Shown: positions 34,131-46,500 of the stretch, piece by piece
Layout: each line of letters starts with the position of its first letter
How positions within the stretch are numbered: position 1 is the stretch's first letter
NCBI GenBank assembly: GCA_024349245.1
Contig: JALDNG010000039.1
Span: 660,501 to 724,500, forward strand
From: Neodontobutis hainanensis
Lineage: Eukaryota; Chordata; Actinopteri; Gobiiformes; Odontobutidae
Length of the DNA: 64,000 nt
Reading direction: 5' to 3'
Notes under the pieces: generated by a model
What the model was told of the DNA's origin: nothing
The model's input: only the letters and a program-made list of their open reading frames with translations
Database searches by the model: none
Made by a program: the position numbers and the translations under genes

Positions 34131-36088
34131 ATAAATTTTATTATAAATTCAGTCCCTAGTATACTGGTCTAAACAGTTTTAGTCATCATGACCTATCGGA
34201 TTAGTGTTTAACATTTTATTTGTGTAGGACAAACTACTGTACAACCTCTTTAACATATCCCAATTTCCCCGGGGGCGCTGGAGCTGTGTCTTTCAACAGA
34301 AAGGTTTCAGTGTTAGATTTACATTGAGGTCATGATTATGAACAAATTACCTTTGGGGTCAAATTTCCATGAAAAAATATTGTCTTTGTTAAAGTTACAG
34401 CCCGTTTAAAATAGACGTCTTTACTCCAATTTGGCCTTGGCCTGGCCACACCCAAGAACAACACAAACAAACTATTGAGAATCCTAAAATATAAATGCTG
34501 CAATCTATGATTGTCACGTGTTTAAGTCAAACTTTCCACCTTGCTGTTGGCAATAGAGCACCCTCCTTATTGACTTTTCTGCTCATAATCCCATGTACAG
34601 CATGATCTGTGAACCCGTCTAAAAATCGCTACATCATAAGTAATCAATCAAAAATCCAATGGGTAGCTTTTATTGGCAAATGTTGTCTTGTTGGATAAAA
34701 ATCCTATGAAGAGGTTGATTTTGTGAAGAGGTTCATTTCAGGTGTTGCATGTTCTACTCAATATAGCAGCCTTCCTATTGGGTTGAGAGTGGAGGCTCAA
34801 TATAAGGCTTTTAACAAAAGCCCATCTAACAGTTCAACTTGGATTAAAAAAGTAACATTCACTTTCTCTTGGCCCCTGTCTGCATACAACAATGTGCTCA
34901 TATTCTTTTTTTAAATGAACTATACACTTATAGATTCAATATTTCTAAAAATATTTCCACCTTCATTTTACAGAATTGGAGCTTTACACAAAAGAATGGA
35001 GGCTGTTGGTCAGACCTGTAAAAGAACAGCTGTAATGGCAAAATACGACTAGATACTAATGTTGTATACTGCTTGTTTCTTTCAAAGACTGAGAATGTGA
35101 ACACCATATGACTTCAAAAAATATCAATAACAATCTAAGAAAGACTAAATTCACAGTTAATCACCCTTGACCTGGGCCCTGTCTGAAGCTGGATTAGAGT
35201 GTTAGAGGTAACTCCACGCTTGTGTTCAGTGTGTTCAGTATTAGAATCCAGTTCAATTTCTAGATCTCTGTGGAAAGTTACACTGAACATGCTCTGGAGC
35301 AGGTTCAGATCCAGACAGAGAATAGAAAAACAGACCACTGACCAATCAGGGATGAGACACAAGCTGCCAGTGTAAAGGACAGAGGAAGTGAAAATAAACG
35401 TTTGCACAAGTGGCACAACTGAGTGGAGCAGGAACACACAGTGAGAATCCAAATGACATCATGTGAAGTTGTAACTTAAAGGTTTATACAAGTGTGTGTA
35501 CTGGATGGCATTTTCTTCAGTCACCGTCTTGATTAACCTGCTCTGTGATTATGAACAGTTGACTGGTGGTTAATTGGTGTGTATGTGCTGTTCATTCAGT
35601 CTCTGCTGATGTTCATTTTGCATCTTCAGACCTGTTGATGCGATGCGTCGTTTGATGCCGACTCAGCCTGTTTCACATAAAGTGCTCTCAGGGTTAGCTC
35701 AACGAGTTGGTGACCCCATGATCCAATAAGCCAAGCCACGACTGTAAGGGTTTGTCTGGGGTAGGTTTAACTTGCTTAGTAGCACAGGGTCCAGGAAGCT
35801 GCAGACCATGTCTTCATTTAAACCACAGAACCCTGGCTGAGCCAAAAGTGCATTTACATTCACACTCTAAATAAAGTCTGCTTTGAGTCAGAGTCTACAG
35901 GCACTTGTTCTTTCCAGCCATGCTCCTCTATAAAACTCAGATACAATAGTATCGTTCAGTTTTTCCTCAAGTGCATTTGTCTGGTTAAAAAAATGAAAAG
36001 AAATATAGCAATCTTAGAGGAGCTCGGCATTGGACAACGAATGCTCAGTTTTCTCTTGAAGCCACGTCATGTTGTGCAGCTGCTACTG

Positions 36089-39000
36089 TCACACTGACAG
36101 GTCTGTGTCTGTGTCTGTGGGTGTTGTCTTAGGGCTGACTCCGCCTCCTCTCTCTTCTGGAATGGAGAACGAGTCGCCGTTAACACTGGACGGTCCACCT
36201 GAAACCAATAAAACAGAGACCGGTAAAAGCACCTGAGGAGAGACTACAGGTTACCTGAAACGTTCGATCATTTCTTTTATTTTATGTGCAGTATTCTTTT
36301 TGAATCTTCTGCCAAAATTTCTTGTACAGCATTTGTGTGATGCATGAGAAATTATTTTAGAATTGCATATGTACATACCTGCAAACACATTTACAAATAA
36401 TCCTAATTTTATTTATTTGAATACGGGAAATATGTTCAAATCCCTGTGCCGTAGGTAGATTATTTATGGAATAGCCAATCAGCAAACAACAAAATGCACC
36501 AACAGCAGCAAGCCAACCAGAGAAAGCAAATACAGTTAGGGATTTAAGGCTCTTTAAAGGAAGCTGTTTTAAAAACTGACTTATTTGGCTCAAATAACAT
36601 TTTATTAACATTATGTACCATGCTGTGATTTTTCTGCTGAATGCAGTACAACTTGCATTTCTATTTTCTAAATGTAGCCCATTACCACAAAATGATTGTG
36701 ATTTTATTTACAAGGACACATATTTATCACCTTGTAGGCACATTTTTGTGAAGGTAGCAATCCCATAGTTTCTGAAAATCCAGTCCATGGGAGATTGTGC
36801 AAACTCTCACTGCTGACACCCCTCCTTACCCCAAATAAAGATTAGTTGTATTGACATGATTCACGTAAATGACATATTTTGAAGCAAATTCAGCCGACTA
36901 GTCTGCAGGTTTGTATGTAGCATGTTGAAATATATGAGATAAATGTTGTCTTACGTTCAGTGTCGTACACAGCGCTGTCTGAAGAGGTCCTGTTCCTACG
37001 CACACTTGACCTTTGACCTCCACTTACGTACTCCTTAAGTAGACCTGACCTGAGAAAAAAAGCAAAACAAAGGTAATGCATAAGAATATGGTATTTATCG
37101 AGAATGACTCAATCTGACAAACACAGGCAGAATCAGAGAAGAAGAGCTGGAGCTGATGCTACTGTGGCCACTTGTGTCTGTTCAGGCAAATAATCTGCTG
37201 CTTTGGTTTACAACAGACACTGACACACACTTACACTTAAATCACTGTCACAACATTTGTTCGTAAATAACTGAAAGTTTGTGAGTCACACTGCATTTCA
37301 TTATCCAAACAAATACTGTCTCAATGTCTAGGAGCTGTTTGATAACTTTTTTTAGTTTGTTCTTAGTATTCAGATTTTTGTTAAAATACTTATTGTAGGT
37401 TATTTAGAATTTCCTTTTATTTACTTTTGAAACTTAAAAACTTGTTTAGACAGATACAGTACATAAAAGATAAACAGTTGTTCAAGAGACCAACAATCCA
37501 TCCATCTTCTACCATTTATCCGGGGCCAGGTCACGTGGGCAGCAGTCTAAGCAGAGACACCCAGACCTCCCTCTCCCCAGACACTCTTCCGAGGGGATAC
37601 TGAGGCGTTCCCAGGCCAGCCGAGAGACATAGTCCCTCCAGCATGTCATAGGTGGGACATGCCCGGAACACCTCCCTAGGGAGGCGTCCAGGAGGCATTC
37701 GAAACAGATGCCCGAGCCACCTCAGCTGGCTCCTCTCGATGTGAAGGAGCAGCGGCTCTACTTTGAGCTCCTCCCGAGTGACCGAGCTCCTCACCCTATC
37801 TCTAAGGGATACTCCGCCACCCTACGGAGAAAGCTCATTTCAGCCTCCTGTATCCAGGATCTTGTTCTTTCGGTCATGACCCAAAGCTCATGACAATATA
37901 ACCAATTGTGCGTTTCTGTTTATGCTGGTTAGGTTGGGTAAACTATGGCGCACAGGTACCGAATGTACCTGAGTGGTTTCAGCAGCAGGAGACACAGAGA
38001 GCCTTTCTGAAACCACTTCCTCCTCTTCAACTCCAGCCAAAAGTGCCCTCGGGGTGGAGTAACACTCAGCTGAATGGAGTTCCCTTCCTTACAGAGTAAA
38101 CTCTAAATACATTGCTTAGTTTTCGGAAACTCTTCCCTCGCTCTGACGGGAACAAAGACTGTTCTCTGGATGTTTTTGGATGAAGAGAAGATTCACTAAT
38201 GCACCTGAGAAGTCTCTACATTTAAATGACTGCACAGCACACCTTAACATGTCTGGATTTTTCCCATAAAACTATACTTGTATGTGATCTTAAATCTCAT
38301 TACTTTAAACTTCTTAATGCCTGCATGACTATTACATGATAACTTTTAGAACTGAATGCTTCAGCTGGATGACTGAGAACCTCCACATGAAAAGATGGTC
38401 AGTGCTGCCAGCTACAGGCCAGAGCCATTATTACACTAACCTACTGCACAAAAAGAACATACGACACAGGATGTCCATGAGAATGTTTGTGACCAACCCG
38501 GGCTCTGTGCCTTTCCTCTCCTCACAGAATAAAAGCCATCCTCTTTTTCTCTGACTTTGAATCAAAGTAAGCATCTTTCAGGTTTGCTGCATCTTTCTTT
38601 GTCTAGTGAGCTGCAATTGAGCCAAAACTTCAAAAACATCTTTACAGCGAGAAGATGGGTTCTAGACTAGAGGCTCTTGGGTGTGGGATACTATTTTCAC
38701 TCAGCATGAATTTGAATGAATATACAAGCCACTTACTTGTCAAAACTGTACGTTCCAGGGTGACTCACAGAGCGCTTCATCTGGAATGTTAGAGAAACAA
38801 CACAAAAAGACATCTTTTAGGTTGTGTAATTTGTGTAGTTATTTTAGTGTAAGTCAAATGCAGACCCTTTCAGGAGGTGGAAGCTCAGGGCTCAGACTCT
38901 GGTTTGCCAGGGCCATACACTCCTCCAAAGTCCTGATGAAGGTTGAACAGGTGGCACTGAGCAGTGACGCCTGGAAATAAAGAGACCAGCACCACAAAAT

Positions 39001-40333
39001 CAAGTATTAGCAGTTGGGGTTATGTTGGCAGTGTGTGCAGATGCAGTCATTTCCACATTCAAGAAAACTCTAAGTGTAAAACAATGAAGGTCCATTGTGT
39101 ATAAAGAAATCCTACAGTAATCTAGTGGCTAATACATGGTATTACCTCAGATGAGGGTGCTGTCTCTGTGTCCGTGTTGTGCTGTGACTGAATGCTGTGC
39201 ACCTGCTGAACCAGGAGGTCACAGTAAATACGCAGCTCTGACATCTTTGTCCTGAGACAGTCTGGACCTGTTTCAAACACACAATGGTATCACATAAAGC
39301 AAGAGCTCAGTCGTACTGCAGTGTGTCAAAAATGTGATTTTGAAATACTTTTGTGTTTATGACTGTCCACTGTTCCTGCTTTGGACGAGCCTAAAGCCAC
39401 CAGCCACCTCTGACGCTCTGCTGCGTTCACAGCGCGCACGTAGAAGTGCTGCTCACCAGGGATGATCAACTCCAGACGAGTCACATCTGATGGATGAACT
39501 GAAACAAAGGTGAAGCAGGCCTTTTAATGAAGCACGTTGCATTACATTGAGTTAAAGCTAAAATTAAAAGTGATCAGTCTGGTCGTGCGCTCACCTTTAA
39601 TATCACACACAGACATCTTGATGGATCCTTTGCTCCCTTTGCCCACATCGTCTTCACTGTCGTAGTAAGAGATGACACCGTTTTCCAAGACAAACCAGCG
39701 GGGCTGCCAACCTACGAATGTGTGATTGCACATTTATATAACTAATAAAGCGCTTGGGCAAGAATTATCAAGAAAAAAAAAAAAATCAGACTTGAGAAAA
39801 AGTCTTCAAGCCTTGCATTTTACTGTAGGCTAATACACTCCAAAGAATGTTGTGTCACAAATGGGTCAAGCCCAGACCTGGACATAAGGTTTACCATGTA
39901 AACATTTGGTATACATAGGAAACAAAACATGGATTAGTACAAAATCGAAGTCACATGACACTCATCTCACTCCCAGCTGACAGACAGCAGTCTTTGCAGG
40001 AGTGCTGAACTGTTTGACAAACGACTTAGACTTCGTTTCAATTTTGATGGAGCTAATGGTGCAGTGTCATTTAAGGTGGTAGGGTAGCTGCTCAATTTAG
40101 TCATTGTGCACACAGATTCAATATATACAGTTTTTAATAACTCAAATGCCTTTAGATTTTTATTATCGGTACAGACACCACAAAAAGGTACATTGCTAGA
40201 CTTCATGTGTAGGACACTGTGCTATGGCTATTCTGTTGCGTTCGTTCTGTTAGCACAAAGCTAAAGTAGCTTTTAAATAACCCAGGGACTTGCCTGTCAT
40301 GTAATTAGTCCATTTGTACAGAATCCCCTCCAT
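36089..40333 (-). CDS. plekha3: PH domain-containing family A member 3 (FAPP1)
   Basis: Eight exons on the minus strand: 40333-40294, 39711-39595, 39498-39349, 39267-39146, 38970-38866, 38780-38737, 37049-36955 and 36198-36089 (stop TGA). Phases agree throughout, giving 260 residues; human PLEKHA3 has about 300. The N-terminal PH domain (about residues 1-95) begins [20 protein letters not shown], keeping the Lys7, Trp8-Tyr11 loop and Arg18 of FAPP proteins, which bind PI4P and ARF1 at the trans-Golgi. KTKMSELR and [13 protein letters not shown], then [10 protein letters not shown] and TLEECM, form the family's helical segment, followed by MKRSVSHPG and a Ser-rich tail. There is no glycolipid-transfer domain, which separates it from PLEKHA8/FAPP2. 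The first intron has a GC donor. The ends of exons 3 and 5 are chosen by phase and family alignment and are less certain; a short linker exon may be absent. Confidence 0.92.
37495..37893 (-). mobile_element. Non-LTR retrotransposon C-terminal tail
   Basis: Minus-strand reading gives [20 protein letters not shown], then [19 protein letters not shown] and a degraded end ([14 protein letters not shown]). This is the characteristic C-terminal end of a family of fish LINE reverse transcriptases. It is truncated at its 5' end and sits in the plekha3 intron between exons 38780-38737 and 37049-36955. Confidence 0.8.
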
Positions 40334-41086
40334 GGTCCAGGCCGCAGCAGCAGGTTAGCTTTAGCTTAGCGCTGTTTTAAATGACAGCTCATTCTCTGCT
40401 CTTAGCTCTTCAGAGTACCCGATGAGCATGAGTTCAACTCTCCGGCGAGTAATGTCATATTTTTTATTTTCGTGTTGAGTTGATAAGTAGCTAACGTGTA
40501 GTCAGCCCACTCAAAACGTAAAACATAGCTATGTACCCGAATATTTCTCTATAGAAAAATGTCAACAACACAACCGATGGAGTACGGCAAGCAGCGTGGG
40601 ACATTGTCTGTGATAAATCGGATGCGTAAAACAATACACAAACTAACAAACTACGTGAATATTTTTTTTTACAAAGAAGACAATTAAATAAACCAAATGT
40701 GATAAAAAACGTTATGTGACTGTCGTGTTCAATTGTTTTGTATTTTATAATTAAAGAAGTGTGTAGCATTTATTGCTCATCGGAAACGCGGAAGGCGTTT
40801 AAAATTATTACCGTATTTTATCCATTTGAGGCACATAAGCTAAAGCTGGTTAAGGAATTCAAATTGTCACTCAAAGTGACTGTCCGTGAAAGAAAAAAAA
40901 ACTTTCGCCTTTCCGAATTGAATCCACTGAACACCAACAGCACTGACGCAGAACAAGTAGGAAGTCAAGAATTACAATGTATTAAACACAACCGTCTGAT
41001 GTCAAAGCACTGTGCTTTTCAAACGTAAACAAAGCATTTGTGTTAAAAACTAAATAAATAAGGAGCAAAGTTAAATTGTGGGAAAG
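40334..41086. promoter_or_regulatory. Shared head-to-head interval of plekha3 and the klhl10-like gene
   Basis: Only about 750 bp separates the two start codons, which point away from each other, so the promoters must lie here or overlap. No clear TATA box pair or CpG-dense island was identified. The role is inferred from position only. Confidence 0.5.
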
Positions 41087-43515
41087 ATGAGGATGTGGAG
41101 CGAGCCCAATGACAGGCCCGTGTTCAACAAGCTGCGTCTGGACGGACAGTTTTGTGACGTGCTGCTCAAGGTGGAGGACGGAGAGTTCAAAGCCCACAGA
41201 CTCATCCTGTCCAACTGCAGCGCCCGTCTCAGGTCAGTAGTTAGTTGTCCAGGGGTCAGCAGGGGCCAAGGGGGTAGGCTCCGAGGGGGGTTATTGCATG
41301 TTTAGGCAACCTGCAGTCTAGCATCAAACATCCTTGACCTATATGACAAAAACACAAATAACTCAATTAGGAAAACATGGTTAAATATGCTAATTTGTGT
41401 CTTATTTACTAAAAAAAATTAAAAATAGTTCGTCATCCCCAACACCAGTTTATTAATGTAGGCTACAGAAAGTGATAAAAGAAGAACAAGAAGTGCAGCC
41501 AGAGGGGGCCTTTTCTGTTGGAGCTGCTGAATGAATGGAACCTTACTTTTATGAACATCAAAAATCTGGACACGTAAGATTTATATTATTTTTTTCTTTT
41601 AGGCCTTTTTGCTTTTATTGGATAGGACAGTAGACAGACAGGAAACCATTTGAGCGAAAGGGAAATCACACAAAAGACCTGACTGAGTTTAGATGAAAAA
41701 TAGCCTCTTGGCATATTTACAGAAATGTGTATTAATGTACTCGGTCCCTGAAATTAAGGAAAAAATAGATCAACTCATTTACTCATTCATGATCATTAAT
41801 GGTGTTTGAATATCTTGTCTTTGCTAAAAGCTTTATGTGAATCAGAATGCCAATAAGAATTAGTCTTAAAAAGTAGAAAATGCTCCACCAGAATCATCTT
41901 TGGGACTGTAGACCTTTCATATGACCAAAAAGGACGTTCTAAATGTTCCTCTGTCTACCCAACAGAAATATCTTCTGTAGAATAGAACCCGATGTCCGGG
42001 TCATCATGTTTCCCAATGTGTCAGCTCGAATACTGAGCCTCATCATCGAATACGCCTACACCTTTAGTTTACTGGTGACGGAGGAGGTCGTCTTGGAGCT
42101 GTTTGAGGCTGCACACTCCTTTGGCATCTGGAACATTAAGGTCATCTGCAGTGACTTTCTAGAGCAGCATCTGAGTCCCAAGAACTGCATTGGTACATGG
42201 AAACTGGCCTGTCGGCACTGGTGTTCTTCGCTGAGCTTCAGAGCATATCGCCACATGCTGCTGCACTTTGAAGAGGTTGCCCAGGTCTCGGAGGAATTTC
42301 TGGAGCTAAATTTGAAGCATTTACTCAGTTTAATCAGCAGTCAAGAGCTGAACGTGAGGCAGGAGAGTGCTGTGTTTGAGGCCATCGTACGCTGGATTGA
42401 GCACAAGCCTCAGGAACGTAAGGGTCACATAGCCAGACTGCTGCCCAAGGTAAGAGTGCTCATTTACTCCTACAGAACTTTAGAAGAACCTACTTTTAAA
42501 CATGCTCAGAAGACAGAGCACAGAATCTGACATGATACTGTTCATTGAGATTGAACCAGCTCTCCTCAACAGCTGTGGGTAAATACATAGGTGTGTGGTG
42601 TGCATCGAATGCGGCAAGAATGATACTGATACATTAATGGACAAGCTTTCTGCTGAATGTTCTCTTTCAATAAAACTTTGATTTAAAGTGATCCAGAAAG
42701 AGGCATCGCTATCTAAAAAGAAACACTCTTAAAGCCCGACAGCGAGTACAGTCAGGCTGCGTAGCACTCTTTGTTTTTAATGGAGAGTGATTATTTAGAT
42801 TTTTTAAAAACCATTACATTAATGTGTAGCAGAGTACACAGTCAGCAAAGAAGGACAAAAATTCAGTGTCTCTAACTAAAGGGTTTTTATACTTGCACTG
42901 TTTGGTCTAGACTTTCAGACTGACCATTTGGTTCAAACTAAATCTTCAGGTGTGAAAGCTCCAGTGTAGCATGGTTCAGACTAAACTAAACCAAGGTTAC
43001 AACATATTCACCACAGTAAAAGAAATCTACAGGAGGCACAGCATGATGACGGTAATTACAGTGTCAGGGAAAGTCAGCTAGTCCACTGTAGTGTCAAAGC
43101 AAACGTTACACAACCTAAGGAATACTGAGTTTGTGAGTTCTTAGTGTGGACCTTGATGTGGACTTTCAGGAGAGAAAACGCCCTAAACTTCTTTTACAGA
43201 GGTTATGTGATATATGTGATACACTGAACCACACAGATTTACACTATTTGATATAATTATTGAACAACGCCTAAACTACAGAGAGAAAACCATTCTGTCT
43301 GTATCTTTTTGTGTTTTCCCAAACTATATTTACTAAATTTGACACTTTTTACTGACTTTTTTTTTAACCAATTTGAGGTGTGGCCATGGCAAAACAGTTT
43401 TTAAGGTATAGTCCCCATTGGCTCTTTTTTGGCATCTCATAAAGATAAATAGCAACATTCATAGGACAAACTAAATTTTGGGGGTCCCATAGAGAGAGAG
43501 AGAGAGAGAAAGAGA

Positions 43516-43548
<33 letters not shown>

Positions 43549-46500
43549 GGAGAGAGAGAGAGAGAGAGAGAGAAAGAGCCCAAAATTATTTATAACCATG
43601 TCAAATTTTTTTAGTTAAAAGAGTTAAAGTTACTTTTATTCAACCAGAAAGTTTTTTCTTGATTGCTTGATTGGAAATAACACTTCCAATAGTTAATAAG
43701 ACAATGTAAATGTAAATATGTAAATACTGTATTTCTCAGCTTTTATTTACATTTGAACAAAATGTGGCATGTCTAAAATTATTCATACCATTTCCAAACT
43801 GTCAGTTTATGGCCAAATCCAAAGTTCTATACCATTCGAAATAGTCCAAGCTGTTCTAAAGCATCCTAATTACCCTGATTCATTTGGACAAGCCGAGTCA
43901 GGGTAATTAAGACTCATCAGGTGAAAAACAGCAGCTCTCTGCAGTTGGTTTGTGGACACTGGACAGTCATGTCTAAGACAAAGCAGCTCAGTGAAGACCT
44001 TTGGCTGCACATTGTGGCTGCTCACAAGACAGGAAAGGGCTAAAAGGCCATATCTAATTGTTTTTAAGTTCCAGTGGCTACAGTGCAATGTATTATTAAA
44101 CAAATACAAGAGGTTCCACACTGTAGAAAATCTCAAAGGACGTGAAAGCCTAAAGTGACACCTGTGCTGGCCAGGACGATAGTGAGATGTGAGAAAGAAT
44201 GATCACCAACGTGATGATCAGCCTCCTGTTGAATTTTTGTGTCTGATAGTGAACGCTTAAACAAAATTGAATGCAACAATTCATGAACACACAACCTGTG
44301 TGTGTATGTGTGTGTATGGTGTGTCTTCCGCTTTGTCCCGTTAGGGGTCGGGGGTGACTGGAGCCTATCCCAGCAGCTTTGGGCCTGAGGCGGGGTACAC
44401 CCTGGACAGTGGCCAGTCAGTCGCAGGGCTGACATTTAGAGACAAACATTGACTCTCACATTCATTCACTAGGGACACTTTAGAACCTATACATACATGT
44501 GTTTGGACGGTGGGAGGAAGCCGGAGTACCGGGAGAAAACCCACAGTAACACACGGAGGACATACAGACTCCTCACAGAAAGACGTCCGAGAATATTTGA
44601 GTCAGCTGGGTTTTGAACTCATGACCTTCTTGTTGTGAGGCAGGAGTGCTAACCACTCTGCCACGTGCACGTATGAATTACTAAATACGTTTACAGAAAT
44701 AAAACACATGACATCTAAAATATTACACCACAGAATCTGGGCTCTGCTGGTGGCAAAGTCTCAAGGTAGACAGTCCAACAGAATCTGGGCTCTGCTGGGT
44801 TACACGGACGCAGACCAAGAAGGACGCCACTTCTTCAAAAAAGGCACACAAAAGCCTGCTTGGTCTTTGTAAAAAATAATAATAATCTTTATTTTTATAT
44901 AGCGCTTTTCCACATAATAGTAGTAGGCACTCAAAGCGCTTTACATACATTAAACTATTTACCAGTGTTACAGAACATCACTGGAGGCAATGTAGGTTAA
45001 GTGCCCTGCCCAAGGACACAACGACAGTATGTGGGGGAGAGCGGGGTGTTATGGTGTTTTGGAATGTTTCGAGCGGGGATCGAACCGCCCACCCGCCCAT
45101 GCTTTGCAAATGCTGATGTGGGGTAAGACGAAGACTTCTGGTCTTTTGTTTTATGGTCAGATGAAACAATAATTGAATTGTTTGGCCACAATGATGTATC
45201 CTTCATTTGGTGTAAAAAAGGAGGAAACCATCCCTACTGTCAAACTGGTGGTGGGAACCTAATGCATTGGAGGTGTTTTTTAGCCAATGGACCAGGGAAC
45301 CTAATCACAGTAAACAGGCCAATGAAAAAAGAACAATACATCAAGATTCTAAACAACAACATCAAGAAGTCTGCAGAGAAACACTAGTGGACACTTCAGC
45401 ACGACAACGACCCAAAACACAGCTAAAGTGGTAAAGAAATGGTTAGCAGACAAAAACATTAACCTTTTGCACTGGCCCGGCTAGAGTCCTGGCTTGAATC
45501 CAATTGAGAATCTGTGGAGGGAGCTAAAGATCAGGATGATGGGCAGGAGACCCTCCAACCTAAAAGAGCTGGAGGTTATCACTAAAGATGAACGGTCAAA
45601 AATCCCAGTGGAGACCTACAGCTGGTCAGCAATTATAGGAAACGTTTGATTGCTGTAATAGCCAATAAAGGCTTTTCTATTGATTATTGAGAAGGTTTTG
45701 AATCATTCTGGACACTTTTTGTTCAAATGTAAATATATTTTTTTCCACAACAATACCTCTTGTACATCAACTTATTAACTTCTATAAGTTCTGCTGTGTC
45801 ATTTCTAATCAAGAAAAGACTTGCTGGTTGAATAAAACTAACTTTACCTCAAAATTTATGAATAATTTCAGACTTGGCCGTATATAAAACTTCATTTTAT
45901 TTTATACTTATGTGTTTTTTCTCTTGTCAGGTCAGGCTCTCACTAATGCCCCATGATTACTTTGTTCTCAAAGTGAGCAAGCATCCTCTGGTGACAAGCA
46001 ACCAGGAATGTATCAAAGCCATTCAAAACAAAACTCCTGTTGTCACACGCATGCCGGCCACTGTGCTGCTGGCTGTTGGCGGCAAAGAGAACCAATCCAC
46101 CTCTAACACCATTGAGCAGTATAATGTGCGATCCAATCAGTGGGTGAAGGTGAATAGCAAGCTGCGTCACATAGCCTACCACGCCACTGCCGTTCTGGAT
46201 GGCTCTGTGTATGTTATTGGAGGCTTTAGTGAGGAGTACTTAAGCAGCGTATACAGACTGAACCATGTGGGCCATGTCTGGCAGGAAGTAGGGTCCATGC
46301 ACATGCCGCGGGGCTACCCCAGTGTAGTGACACTCAACGGTTGTATTTACGCCATGGGGGGCTGTCATGGACACCAGACACTTAAAAGTGCAGAACGATT
46401 CGCACCAGACACAAACCAGTGGACTATGATCGCACCGATGCTCGTGGAAAGAAGGGACTCGATGGCTGCAACACTAAATGGAAAGGTAATTAATAAATTT

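Larger units (their letters stand above)
30471..36088. other. Intergenic region, ppp1r1c-like to plekha3
   Basis: No gene recognised. It holds a LINE tail (31,070-31,250), a SINE (31,894-32,096), an unclassified repeat with a palindrome (32,448-33,085), a repeat fragment near 34,078 and poly-T/A runs. The part next to 30,470 presumably contains the ppp1r1c promoter, and the part next to 36,088 the plekha3 3' UTR. Confidence 0.6.
43578..45875 (+). mobile_element. Tc1-like transposon interrupted by two SINEs
   Basis: Left end (about 43,582-43,685) and right end (about 45,795-45,875) are inverted repeats sharing TTTTATTCAACCAG and TTTTCTTGATT. The transposase starts at ATG 43,969 ([20 protein letters not shown]) and continues past the insertions with [34 protein letters not shown], a DNDPKH block and an NPIEN-type end near 45,500. 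The DDE residues can be traced in pieces, but stops, frameshifts and two SINE insertions (44,315-44,671 and 44,886-45,096) make it inactive. It lies in intron 2 of the klhl10-like gene. Confidence 0.9.

Noticed and set aside
36089..40333. Assignment as PLEKHA8 (FAPP2)
   Set aside because: The protein ends after the Ser-rich tail with no glycolipid-transfer domain, and the [11 protein letters not shown] and MKRSVSHPG blocks match PLEKHA3.
41078..41086. Start of the klhl10-like protein at GTG 41,078
   Set aside because: GTG is not a usual nuclear start in vertebrates. The ATG at 41,087 is in the same frame nine bases later.
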